Below are positions 19,744-30,907 of a stretch of DNA of 64,000 bases, in pieces (within the stretch, counting starts at the first letter, position 1; every line of letters begins with the position of its first letter). The stretch is from Isoetes taiwanensis. Lineage: Eukaryota; Streptophyta; Lycopodiopsida; Isoetales; Isoetaceae. A program made the position numbers and the translations under genes. The DNA is taken from positions 12,351,426-12,415,425 of the forward strand of contig JAJEKV010000036.1 of NCBI GenBank assembly GCA_021234155.1, written 5' to 3'. The notes under the pieces were generated by a model. It worked only from the letters and a program-made list of their open reading frames with translations, did not search any database and was not told the origin of the DNA.

Positions 19744-20050
19744 ATCGGCGTCCCATCTTTTCTTTGTAATCCGAATGCGGCGTCGGTGCGCCGGTCTCGG
19801 ACTGCCTACTCATGGAGTGCCGGTTTGTTTCTCTTCGAAGCCCATCTGCGCCCTTGAAGACATGGTGCGCTCTCATTTCCTCATTGGCCCGATCACGCCC
19901 TTGGGCTCAACACTCCTCTGCTCTTCAAATCGCGGGATCTCATTAGCACTTACCATAATGGTGCCGTCCTCACTCCGTGAGGATCACTTTCAGGCCGATG
20001 GCTTCCGCCCTCGGAAACACTTCCTCCTTTTCTTCACTTTCGAGTGTCGT

Positions 20051-20062
20051 TTGGTGGGGGAG
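20051..20062 (+). other. polypurine tract
   Basis: TTGGTGGGGGAG directly abuts the TGTTAG start of the 3' LTR, the expected primer for plus-strand synthesis. Confidence 0.7.
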
Positions 20063-20650
20063 TGTTAGTCATGCCTCTGATGCAGGGACTATTCATGCAT
20101 CTGACGGACCAGGTCAAGCTCAAGGATCCCACAGGGCAGGCGCGGGTCGGTCGTCCAAAGCCCACAAAAGACCAAGCGGCGAGACCACGCGTGATCAAAA
20201 CTGCGTCCCGTCAACAAAGGCGAGGCTCGGATAAGTGATGGCTGTCGCCCGCGTCGGCGTCGGCGTGATTCTAGGCACTTCAAGAGGCACCGCCAACATT
20301 CTGCAAATCAGGCCTCCTTCCAGTCAAGCACGAGATCAATCGGGGGTGTCTATATTGGGCCAAAGGCCATTGTACTATATATATGAGTAGAGCTAGCACA
20401 TGAGTTTTAGATGAGTTTTGAGTCTTGTCTCCTTTCAGTCTTCTCTCGATTGCGAGAGCTCATGTATGTTCATCATTGATATCAAGGAAGCTTATCATTT
20501 TCCTCTCATTGTTCTCTTTTGTTCTGTTTTCTTATTCTTGTTCTTTTCTTGCAAATCCCGCGTGACATAGTCCCCCGGATTCTCCTGTTAGATCCAAGGG
20601 TCCTCACAGAGGGCTGTCTTGCAGGAGTTCCCGAACCCAGACCCCAAACA
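20063..20650 (+). repeat. 3' LTR of the gypsy element
   Basis: 588 bp bounded by TGTTAGTC and CCCAAACA. Its last 160 bp match window positions 1-154. A TATA-like 'tatatatatgag' at about 20376 and T-rich sequence downstream fit a U3-R-U5 layout. With the 5' LTR missing, no target duplication can be assigned. Confidence 0.85.
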
Positions 20651-21500
20651 AAGGTATCTATCTATCTTACGCTCTATTCGCTTCGGCCATTGCCGGAGTG
20701 AACTCTATTCTACGGGTCGGTCAATTCGATGCAAGTACGTTCAATAAAAAAAAATTGAGCCCTCCCACTTTCTTCGAAAAGAAAATGGTCCTGCACCCCT
20801 TCAATGACGTTGTACACAACGTCATATTTATTCTCTCCCCTTAAGAGGTTATACGCTTCTTACTTAGCGCATTACTTTACTAGCCTTAGCTAACATATAT
20901 AACCATCTAAGATGGATGCACATATTATGGTATCATTTATTTCAATATAGTTATGGGTTACCTACTTGGTTAGAACGATTCTAAACCACAAGGTTTTGTC
21001 ATGACGACAATTCCTTTTGTCTCAAAAGACTATTTGATTACTATAATTCTTATTTTAGATGTACCTTACATGTATTATTCTTTTATATTCTAGAGATTCC
21101 CCCTTTCTTAGTTATTTAAACTCTTGGAATATTCCTACCAATCGAATTGATGCCATCGTAACAAGTTGGCCGAACTTGTTAGATTACTTCTTTTCTTTCG
21201 GTTGGATTATTCTTTTGGAGGTGCTAGATTTATACATGGTCAACAATTATCCTAGTAATGATTCCTTCTTAGCGAGGAGATCAATCTCACCAAGTGGTTT
21301 CAATACGTTGGATGACTGTTAACAATCGTGTATAATTTTAGTCACTCCTATGTGTTTCCTTCCCAATCCTTGACGCTTAGCTCAATATTGGGGCAATCCT
21401 TTCAGCGAGAATATCCGGCAATGCCTTCTAATCCCAATATGGATGTTGCCATCCGTACATTTAACCTACTAGGCCCCATGGCCTTAGATCCCTGAGCTTG
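20651..21500. other. non-coding stretch
   Basis: No recognised gene; the open frame at 21059-21322 is unsupported. It contains a 22-bp interrupted palindrome at 20804-20825 (ATGACGTTGT-ac-ACAACGTCAT). Confidence 0.35.
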
Positions 21501-23300
21501 CTAGAAGCTCATCCACTCGTTGCCTGCTTGAAGTAGCAAGGTACGTTCTTCCGAGTCGCTCGATACTTCAGTCTCCTTGACGGTGGCTCCCCTTTGATGT
21601 AGAGGTTGACTTTGTTCGTTAGAAGCCTCTCATTGCTGGTGGCTTGGCCTCTTGTTGCCTGAAGAGTGTTGAGGATGTTGATTGCTTCACCCCTGCAAAT
21701 TGCCTGACATCTCTTCCTTTGATTTGTTACGCTATGGGAGGGAAGGAATAACAAGGGAACTATATATGCAAAGCATATAGCTTACATAATTACAATTACT
21801 ACTAGAGCTATTAAGTCCCCTTTGTGCCTCCCTTCGAGTTGCACACCTACTCCTTGGTAATGTCATCGGTGTTCCTCCCGGTGCAATGGTGTTGACGATC
21901 TATATCCTCCTATTTGTACGTCAGCTCGTACTCCGGGGTAACTTGTTGATATACTTGGGTCCTCCGATGTTTGTCGGCTATGGCACAACACGCTTTGCAT
22001 CACATTCTAACTAAAGGTGTACTGGTCGTTGATGCTTCGACATTTCAGTCTGCTTCCTGATCCTGTTCTCGGGCGGTAATTGTTCCCCCCTTCATGATAC
22101 TTGAAGCTATTTGGAGGCGTCTCTTGAGGCTGTGCACGCTTCCTTTGGCTATACTCCTCTGGAGTTGTTCTCTTCTGCAGTTGTTCTTTGAATCGTCCAG
22201 CATGCAAGTCCGCGTGCGAGTTATCGGCTCGCCTCGCCTCACCTAATTGCTTCTCCATCGAGCTTCCAATCTTCCTTGTTTGATCCCTTTGTCACATGGC
22301 TTGGACATTGTCACGTTCCTCAGTGCTATGTCGTCTTCTTGTCTTGAGGTACCCTCCGGTGGTTTTGATTGTGCCCGTCAGTTTTGATCCTCCTGTTGCC
22401 TCTAGGGAGCTCGTGGAAGAAGTCGGTTGCTAGCACTTCTCCAGCTTTCAGTTCCTGACCTTTGTCCCTCTATGCATGTCAGTCTCTCTGTCAAGTAAAG
22501 CTTCATGGCTCTCCTCCCTGCTGGCTATATTGTCGGGATGATGGATCCTTATATCTGCGCAGCTTGACCCTTGAGTTGAAGAAGTACCTGCCTTAGATAT
22601 ACTCTTGTCGTTGAATAGCCTGGCTATTATCTTGAACTCTCTTTTTGCCGAAGGTGCTTCAGTTGCTATCCTTGTCGTTAAGGTGTCGAATGCTTCTACC
22701 TTGGGCGTTTGACGTGCCACATGTCGGAGATATGATCGGCTTCTTCTCTTCTAATTACTGGTAGGAGTACCTGACGAAGCCATCACCTAGTCGTTGAAGG
22801 CATATCTCCTCGTCGCAGTGCCTTTCGTAAGTGCATCTCCATCTAATACACGTGTCATAGCGCATCACCCTATATTACCACAAGGTGGAATTATTGTTGT
22901 CGAGATGTTGCCTTCTTAGTTGGCTCGTTGATGTCGGATCGTTCCTCCTTCTATTGTTGAGGCCACTCGTGTCATAAGTTCGTCAAGTGTTGCCACTGCC
23001 ACAAGAGGTAGTGGTGCGCCTTGACGATGTCCTGGTGCAGCAGCGCTGATGATCTTGACATGATCGGTGTTGTCCCTTATTCTGACATTGGGTGGACAAG
23101 CGGTCTTCTACTTGAGGGCACTTCCCAAAGTGTTTGGAGTCGAAGGTTTGCTTGGGCTCTGGTCGTTTCTCCCTCGTACTTGCTCTTGCATTTTGATCTT
23201 GGGCTATAGTTGTGCTTCCTTGCTTCCTCATTTGGTAGTCGAAGTGAAGGAGCTTCCTGATCTAAGCGCTAAATCCGTAAAACAAGACTTTAAACTCATG
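21501..23300 (-). other. possible decayed gag-like region, minus strand
   Basis: Discontinuous minus-strand frames (21509-21754, 22007-22258, 22448-22720, 22983-23231) encode Arg/Lys/Gln/Glu-rich polar sequence. They resemble in composition, but not clearly in sequence, the E2 gag-like remnants at 28-29.5 kb. No zinc knuckle or other landmark was found, so no firm call. Confidence 0.2.
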
Positions 23301-23365
23301 TTTCTCCACTATATCTGTGAGCACCCGAGATATACAATAGACATATACGCATTTACATTGGGATT

Positions 23366-23425
23366 TTACATTAGGGCGGATTTGGGGTCTCAAAATGGCC
23401 CATATCTTGGATGCCAGAATTCCAC
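23366..23425 (+). repeat. block shared in inverse orientation with 27310-27364
   Basis: 'attagggcggatttggggtct.aaaatggcc' followed shortly by 'attccacg' occurs here on the plus strand and at 27364-27310 (and its copies near 35600 and 43480) on the minus strand. It may be the end of one element family. Confidence 0.5.
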
Positions 23426-23719
23426 GTCATGTTTCTCGCGACCAATGATGTTTGCGCATTTTTTTCCAAAGTCAGTATTAGTTGGCAAGTAGAAAGAGGA
23501 GCAGGCTTACTTGGCATCCACATGGCGAAATTTCATAGGACATGTGTGTGCATTCATTCCAACCACATTAATGGCCCGCATTTTTCGAAAATCGTATCGC
23601 GGACCAAAATAATGGCTACTTTTCCCGCCTACTGTGCACATGCCCACATGCACCAACCAGCTTATCAAATTTTGGCACCAAGATTTCCATTGTTCACATT
23701 AGCGGCGCTACGTGCATCC

Positions 23720-24169
23720 TCTCCGCCTTCGCTCTTCATTTAGAATCCAAGTCTCCAATAGTGTCTGTGTTTTTGCGGGGCGAGCATAGAGTTAAGCGAC
23801 AACGGCGAGGCGATGTGCGGACAAGCAAACGTATGTTACATGCCATGTTTTTACTACCCAAATTTTCATTCTGAAGTTTTCCTACTTTTCAGCTCTTCCC
23901 ATTCATCGTATTGCTCTCTGCCATTCATTCTTACAATTCAACGACCGATCGATCTGACGGTGGAAGGATGTGGGTGAGAATGCTATCCTTAACGAAGGGT
24001 GACTATGGAGTTACATCGTCGGAGCGACATTCATATGCAATGAATAGGTAGAACTATAGGGTTCAAAATAAATGCTATGGATAGTATATTGCAAAAAAAA
24101 AAGGGAAGGGAGGGGGGAAAGGGATTTGAAGAGGAGGATATTTGCAAATTTGCACCCTCAATAATACAT
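23720..24169. other. non-coding stretch
   Basis: No coding signal. It contains a mixed A/G tract at 24092-24145. Confidence 0.35.
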
Positions 24170-25124
24170 GGATCACACCATGCGAAAATGCATATGCACT
24201 TTGTAAATGTGTAGTGAGATTTCGCGTCATGTGATCCTTGCTTCTTTTTTCTTCCCTCTTCTTGATTTATATTCACTCACTGAATCAAATATTTTTCTTT
24301 GGGCTATATTTATCAGATGTCGGGGATTTGAGACTAGGGAAAAGCATTACTAGCATCGTTGTTGTCTAACATATGGACATAAGAGACATGCTTTTCCAAG
24401 ATATACATTCAGGGCAATGGGCATCTAGTTTTACGTTGTAAAGTTGTGGGAGCCGAGCTTGAAAGTGATCCCATGATCTCTTTTAAGTTTAATTGTGCAA
24501 GCCTTATGAGAATGGTGTCCTTGCAATGAAGAAATGTTTGATAAGACGTGCATCCAGGGTTGTTGAAAAAATGAGTTACAAAATATTTGCTCCATTAGAG
24601 GTGTTTACTAATGCCACGACACAAAAGCTCCAAAGACATATTGTATAAAATGTCGCTTTCATGAGCCTTTGGATCAGTTACCTCAAAGTGTCACATATGG
24701 AAACATTGTTAGGTTTGATAAAATAACATAAAAATCTTATTTAATAAAGCTTTGGTTGTTGGTAAAATGTTGGCTTATTGATTAAGTGTTTGTATTTTGC
24801 TTTGGGACCCTCTTTGAAAAAGTTTAGTTCATAAAACATAATATAACTTGGAATGATACATATTTTATATGCAAATGGGAGACTATTGATGAGGGACTTG
24901 GTGTTATTATCTATTGACAACAAACAAGAAAGTGGATCACACCATGCGAATTTAGTATATTCCAACCTTTTAGCCTATACAAAATTCGCTTGGTGTGATC
25001 TTTTTGGAAAAAGATGACTTCCTATAGTAAAATTACTTTGATTATCTTTTAATAAAAGAAATATATATGTGTCTTATTTGAAGTTAAGTGTGGATATGTG
25101 ACGTGCTCATTTATTGATAAAGTG

Positions 25125-25630
25125 TTTGCTTTTTGAAAAGGGCTAATAACTTTATGTACTACTAGAGTTGGTAAAGTATTTTAGATGCAAATAGGATGCT
25201 TGATGTGATCCTTCTTAAAAAAAGATATGCTCTTTGAAAAGGACTAATAACTTTATGCACTTGGGGTGGTAAAGCATTAAATGAGAAGGGGTACTTGTGT
25301 TTAATTTTAATTTGACAACAAATAAGAAAGTGGATCACACGATGCGAATTTAGTGTGTTCCATTTTTGTTGCATATGTACTATTAGCTTGGTGTGATCCT
25401 TCTTGAAAAATAATATGCTCTTTGAAAAGGGATAATGACTTATGTACTTAATAGTGGTAAAGCATTTTAGATACAAATAGGAATGAGTACTTGTATTTAA
25501 GTTTAATTTGACAACAAATAAGAAAGTGGATCACACCATCAATTTAATTTAGTGTGTCCTTTTTTTGCATATGTATTATTAAGCTTGGTGTGATCCATCT
25601 TGAAAAAAAAATAGCTTTCAAGTAAAAGAA
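25125..25630. repeat. tandem repeat of about 200 bp carrying palindromic modules
   Basis: 'ctttgaaaagg(g/a)(c/a)taat' and 'aatttgacaacaaataagaa' recur with a period of about 197 bp (25131, 25232, 25428 and 25310, 25508). Each full unit includes one module of the palindromic family. Confidence 0.6.
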
Positions 25631-26165
25631 AAGAAAGAAATATCTTATTTAAAGTGTAAAGTGTTAGTATATAAAGTGTTGGTTTATTAAAATACTATTT
25701 GTTTACGCTAAGTTGTAAGTTCAATATTTGTGTTTCTATTTATTGTTTTTACATAAAGGATCACACCCGGTAATTTCTTATATGCAATTACTTACAAGCA
25801 TGAAGATTTCGCATCATATGATCCTCTTTAAACAAGGATGGCTTTGACCTTCAATGTTCATAAATTTTATGAATGTTTGCATATAAGAATGTCACATATC
25901 ATATTTTCTTAAAAAATGGTCATCAAATGAATAACTAGTCAAAGAGTTCTTCTACTACTTAAAGAGTTTCAAGACTCATTTTTGCTATAATTTAAATGGC
26001 AATAGATTTTTAAAGGAATCTATTGTTAAAAGTAGTCAAAGACTTCTTGTATTAGCAGTATCTAAACACAAACACCATAACCTTTGTACTTCAAGAATGT
26101 ATAAACCCTTCACATTGCAAAGTATAATGTCATTTATTAGCATCTTCACGAACATTTCCCCTTCC

Positions 26166-26370
26166 TTATCGGAAGCAGCTCATCTCAAGGAACTGTATTC
26201 GATTCCGAATGCCTTCATCCTCTCTCAATCTCTCACAATATCCTAGGAGGCTAGAGTTACCGTCACCACAAAATCGGACTAAACTTGAAACGTCCTGAAA
26301 TGACGGTTTCTTGCCACTCAACGGATCCAATGGATATAAACTGTCATCCGCCCAGATGTCGACACTTTTT
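26166..26370 (-). CDS. possible terminal exon of an unrecognised gene
   Basis: On the minus strand, TGTTGTGTCTTGCAG at about 26371-26385 is a good splice acceptor. It is followed by an open frame of about 67 codons (SKSVDIWADDSLYPLDPL, then VRFCGDGNSSLLGYCERL) that ends in a stop at 26166. Composition looks protein-like, but I do not recognise the family. No partner exon upstream was found before the palindromic modules and repeats, so it may be an exon relic. Confidence 0.3.
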
Positions 26371-26737
26371 GAGCCTGCAAGACACAACACGTCGAGGTCT
26401 AAGTTCTTATTTTTTAGACCTCCTTTTTTGCGATTGAAGACTGGAGCATATTCGTGAGTTAGTTGGATCCTTATCTACACATCATTTGGAGCTTCCATAC
26501 TGTGTGGATCGCACGGCGCGAAATGAAGGTGTACAATTTGTATGCCCCAGCACAATTCGCTTCGTGTGAGCCGAACGTTCAGATCGACCTCGTTTTTGAA
26601 ATTTGCAAGCGTGCATATGGAAATCAAAAGTCCATTCTCCTACAATCCATGCTTTTATACATTAAGCAAATTCAAATTTCGAATTGTAGGGGGCGGGAAG
26701 CCTGTATTGGGATGAAGTAAAGATCCCGGTTAATCGC

Positions 26738-26935
26738 CGGGTTCACATGGACGACTGGGTTACCGGCTTAAAACCCTCTTGAACTTGGGTGAGGCAAAAA
26801 AATTCAGCCCCGTTTTGGAAAATCAGCCCTTGCAAGATCCAACTTGCGTAGCTGATAAAGCGCTGAATTTTTTAATCAGTGCTGACTCCGCCAGAACTCA
26901 GCGGAGGGCCTAAACTTCTCCATGTGAACCACCCA
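26738..26935. mobile_element. MITE candidate
   Basis: GGTTCACATGGA at 26740 faces TCCATGTGAACC at 26920-26931, about 190 bp end to end. The interior has a further imperfect hairpin (26836-26880, 'agctgataaagcgctgaatt..aatcagtgctgac'). No clear target duplication could be read. A 45-bp phrase ('ttcaaatttcgaattgtagg' / 'ttcaaattttgaaatgtgga') flanks it on both sides near 26670 and 26998. Confidence 0.4.
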
Positions 26936-27399
26936 TAAAGCGGCGCGACCCTTGGGCCTACGAAATAAAAGTCGATACAAAGCTTCAACCTACACATTCA
27001 AATTTTGAAATGTGGAAGGCGGGGAAGCTTGTATGGCCATAACCTCTAAATGAAAATAAGCGCAAGAATCGGACACGACGCTTGGTATCGACAAACAAAG
27101 AGACACCGTCATGAGTTGCCGGTATGCTATAATGCAAGTGGCTTTTAGAAGCGCCACATGTTGCATCACCGTCGACAACCAACAAAATTAAATACATATG
27201 GCGCCATGAATGCGTAATCCCCCTTATTCCGGGAGAATATTCCAAGCAAATCTGTAATTATGAGAGTTTGGTATCCTAGGTGGCATGGGAAAAAGGGAGG
27301 CGGAAATATGGCGTGGAATGGCTGATAGGAGGCCATTTTCAGACCCCAAATCCGCCCTAATGAGTCATCCACTTTTTCAAAACAACTACTAAGATCTAC

Positions 27400-29482
27400 T
27401 TAAATGTTTATACTCCTTTTAGGTTTCCCCTCCTCCTATCGCGTTTAATCCTTGGTTTTCTTTGCATCTTCTTCGTTTACGGTTGACTCCGAGATTCCTT
27501 GAGATACTGCTACTATTGTTGAGCTTCATGTCTGATCCGAGCTCGTCACCCCAAGTTGCGAAGAGTGTTCGTCGATGTGATCCCTTGAAAAAGATGCTCC
27601 TCCTTAATGTGTATGTCCGTCGTAAGGAATGCGGTGACCGCTCAACGTCCCTATATGCAGTGTGTCGTTGCAAGGTTGCCGATGTGCGGTGCCATTGATC
27701 GGTTGATCACCTGGCTGTTGCAATCGGGCGTTCTTGAATGTCTTCGAAGCTCTGAGATCGTGGTCGGTATGCAGGCATTGTCATTCCTCCGTAGGTTGAA
27801 TTTCTGAGTGCGCCCCTATTGATTGGGCTTTGCTTCCTTCCGAGGTGCCTCTCCTGTGCTTGGAAGTGTGGTCATCTCCATTGCACCTACCCTAGCTCCT
27901 TCTGGTTGCCTTTGCGTGATTTGTACCTGCTGGCTAGGTCATCTCCTCCGTCCTTTGGGTCCTATCCATTCGAGTCTCGCACTCCTTGGCTGACGTAGTA
28001 AAGTCGTCCTTCCTTTGGTTTCTAGGTGTTTCTGGGTCCCGAATTCTTGTTCGAGCGGAATATTCTCCTCCTTGATCTTGCCCCTAATGCTGATATAGGC
28101 CTTCAAGTTGGCGATGTTCTTTCCTTGATATGCGTCTCCTTCCCCTCATGGTCTCCTACTTTTTGGAACCGATGAAAGTTCTCCTGCTGGTGCAAGGGAG
28201 CTGGAAGCTCGTCCTGGTCAGCCTTAGGTGCTTTGTGGTTCCCTAGCTTGGTTGCTCCTTTTGTTGACGTTGCATTACATTCGCTTGAGCTGCTGGGCTG
28301 CAAGGTCGTGGTTGTCTTCCCTCCGGTTTCTATACGCTCCTGTGTCGCCATGACTTCTCTCCTCCAGAAAGATTATGCCCTCTGACTGTTGGGGTGATCA
28401 CCACTCACCACACTTGTCACCACTCACCACACTCACCACTATTGAGGTGGTATAGGAGATTGTATACCGTATATGGAGGGATATACGCACATGCACGCGT
28501 GCAGGATATTTGCACGTATGTATTATGGTGTGCAGGGGGATTATGATGACTGTATTATCTGAGCAGAGAGAGAGAAGAACAGAGAGACGGTGTATTGGGA
28601 GAGAGAGTATTTTTCATTGATCTAGCTATGGAGATGATGATTCTTTGTGTTGTGCATTGCCTTGATCTGATAGATTGAGCTTGGATTGTTGGGTTTTTCA
28701 TCCTTCTTGCAAGGTTAGAGTCCAGGCTCTAACACTGACCTTAGCTCGTGATGCCAACATGGCATCGATGTCTAACGTCTTCCTGCACCTGTATTTTGCT
28801 GCCTTGCATTCTTCCATTTGAAACTCATGTGCGTCGAGTTGGTGAAGGCGTCGAGGTCCTCTTTCTGATGTGACCTCGTAGACGTGGTAGCCGGGAGGTT
28901 GACATCTAGAAAATTCTTGGTGCCGTTGGTTACCAAATATTCTTCCCATTTGATGAAGATTGATGATAGGCCGGTGGTGTCCTGTTCTACTCGTTTGTCA
29001 GTTGAGGTGTTTGTCGTTGTGCTTCCCTCGCTTGGGTCTGCCTTTTCGGTCTCCTCTCCTTATCTGTCTGTACATCGGCTGGGACCTTGATGTCTTCAAG
29101 AAGTTGCGCCTCTAGCTCTTCTGTGGCTCTGGCCCTGTACTTCGAAAGCAACGCTCGTATATTCTAGAGTCTAAGGGTCCACTTGAAGGGCTCTCCTACA
29201 ACATTTTGGGCTCTATAAGCAAGCAAGATGGCTTGAGCAGCATTACTGGAGACATATCTATAATCTCCAAGTCTATGGACATTAGGATGTGTGGTATGGC
29301 ATGAAATGAGGGTTGTTTTGCAAAACCTCCATGATGTTTGAGGCATACTCTAAGGTCCTAGCAAAGTTGGTTTGGGGGAGTCCAATCTCTACACATGGAG
29401 TGACTTGGGCAGCTCTAGACTCTAGCTCCTTTCTAGGTATCCTGGCAATAGGGAGTGTCAATGTGACGGCTGTATAGGTCAA
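27400..29482 (-). pseudogene. E2 gag-like remnant, copy 1
   Basis: Minus-strand frames downstream of the E2 leader encode a polar protein, broken by stops and by the solo LTR. Pieces include LPIARIPRKELESRAAQVTP (start near 29482), a region with KWEEYLVTNGTKNFLDVNLP (near 28950), and Lys/Gln-rich tails at 28351-28103 and 27673-27419. Position directly after the primer site and leader argues for gag. No zinc knuckle or protease was seen, so the family is not fixed. Confidence 0.4.
28387..28734. mobile_element. solo LTR with 5-bp target duplication
   Basis: 348 bp starting TGTTGGGG and ending CTCTAACA, flanked on both sides by CTGAC (28382-28386 and 28735-28739). No internal retroelement sequence, so it is a solo LTR. 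It interrupts the E2 gag-like region. The same insertion is present in all three tandem units (36628-36975, about 44499-44850), so it predates the amplification. The left CTGAC is altered in copies 2 and 3. Confidence 0.85.
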
Positions 29483-29726
29483 ACTCTATTAGAAGGACAC
29501 AAAATTAGGTTAAGGTTTATGCCTTTGGCATGAGCGGAGGTGATGTACCAACAGTTGGACTTGGGTTGCTATGCTGAGGTCTAGATGACTATAACAAAGG
29601 GGTGTTCTTGGGCACTTCTATGTAGGAGTAAGGCATCAGCTTTGAGCCGAGAGCAATACTTGTGAGGTACTAATGAGGTATGCTTCTATTTACAAACAAA
29701 CCACAGTTTGGGAAAAACAATTCAAG

Positions 29727-29880
29727 GGTTTGAGCAATTTTAGTCATTTTGAGCTGGGTTTTGACATTTCTAGCCTAATTTGAGGTCATAAATGGATTCC
29801 AGGGTTTGAGCAATTTTGGTCATTTTGAGCTGGGGTTTGACATTTCTACCCTAATTTGAGGTCATAAATGGATTCTAGAC
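29727..29880. repeat. 84-bp tandem duplication in the E2 leader
   Basis: 'gggtttgagcaatttt(a/g)gtc' to 'gaggtcataaatggattc' occurs twice in tandem. The inversion breakpoint in copy 2 falls in the second repeat. Confidence 0.7.
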
Positions 29881-29960
29881 TGTCTAACGGTCCTATTGCA
29901 ATAAATTTCAGGCGATTTGGAGCTCTGTAGCTCAAGTTATGGGGTTTAAAAAATCGGACC

Positions 29961-30660
29961 CCTCTACGCATGCGCGAGAGCATAGTTAGGTTGGGACCTA
30001 AGTGGCCTCTGGCGCACCCTTGGAGATGTTGGTCTATTTATGTCTAATGGATGCCAAAAACAAGTTCGAAGACGTGAATTCCTACTTATTTTCTTCTGAA
30101 TTGCAAGTTTCTTTGCTTATTTACTTCATTTGGAGCAGGTAAGTGGCTGATCAAGGGTCCGCTTTTGGACCCTCTAAGCGTCTTGTGAGGAGGGTGTTAG
30201 GTTGGGACCTAAGTGGCCTCTAGCGCACCCTTGGAGGTGTTGGTCTATTTATGTCTAAACTTATCCAATTTACACAATTTAACATGCCTTTTCCACTAAT
30301 TTAAGTATTCTAAGCAAGATTCTATCATTACTTTTACAATTTGAGTAAGTTTTGATCAAATTCGAGGTCACTTTAGGGGACCCCTCTAAAAGCGTCTTGT
30401 GAGGGTGTTAGGTCATGACCTAACTATGCCCCTGGCGCCCTTAGAGGTGTTGCTCCAAAATGTGTATGCGTGTTTTAACATACAAATTTAGCTAATTCGA
30501 GCTTTTTAAATGGGATTTCATCTTTTATTTTACAATTTTGGGGCTCCTAAGGCCGAGTTCTAGGGTTCCTATGGAGTGACCCCTCTAAGCGTGCGCGAGA
30601 GACCAGTTAGGTATGGACCTAACATGCTCCTGGCGCATCCTTGGAGGTGTCGGCCAAAAA
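29961..30660 (-). repeat. four hairpin repeats in the E2 5' leader
   Basis: A roughly 75-bp motif ('ggacccctctaagcgtgcgc', a palindrome GTTAGGTnnnnACCTAAC, then 'ctggcgcacccttggaggtg') occurs four times. Palindromes are at 29985, 30196, 30407 and 30606, so spacing is 211, 211 and 199 bp. The third is GTTAGGTCATGACCTAAC, perfect. The block lies between gag and the primer site, i.e. the untranslated leader of the E2 RNA, and is repeated in copies 2 (from 37867) and 3 (from 46098). Confidence 0.75.
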
Positions 30661-30893
30661 GGTGATTAAAATTTGCTAGACTTTCTTAGGTGACTTTTCT
30701 TCTATCTATTTCATCTTAAATATGTTCTCTAATTATCCTAATTCTAGATAATTACTATCTCTATTCCTGGGGGAAAAAATTTCCCACTATTCGAGGTTTG
30801 TGCTTGGGCTTTTATCTCCAAGACTGAATGTCTAGATTAGTTAGTTCCTATAGGAATACGGATTAGGTTTCGATCTTGATCTGCCAAGATCAA

Positions 30894-30906
30894 GGCTCTG
30901 ATACCA
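30894..30906 (-). other. E2 primer binding site
   Basis: On the minus strand TGGTATCAGAGCC, complementary to the 3' end of initiator tRNA-Met, one base from the LTR end. It sets the orientation of E2 as minus. Confidence 0.9.
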
Positions 30907-30907
30907 T

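Larger units (their letters stand above)
24170..26572. repeat. six dispersed 67-69 bp palindromic modules
   Basis: Modules at 24170-24237, 24934-25000, 25332-25399, 25528-25596, 25758-25824 and 26506-26572. Each begins with a version of GGATCACACCATGCGAA and ends with its near-complement, for example AATTCGCTTGGTGTGATC. Total length is 67-69 bp in every case, but the roughly 30-bp loops differ widely. Divergence ranges from near-identical (25332, 25528) to strong (26506, where GGATCGCACGGCGCGAA faces TTCGCTTCGTGTGAGCC). A lone half-module is at 25198-25211. Confidence 0.75.

Noticed and set aside
28392-28435. Telomere-like or satellite CACCACTCACCACA repeat
   Set aside because: It is internal to the solo LTR and not of telomeric type.
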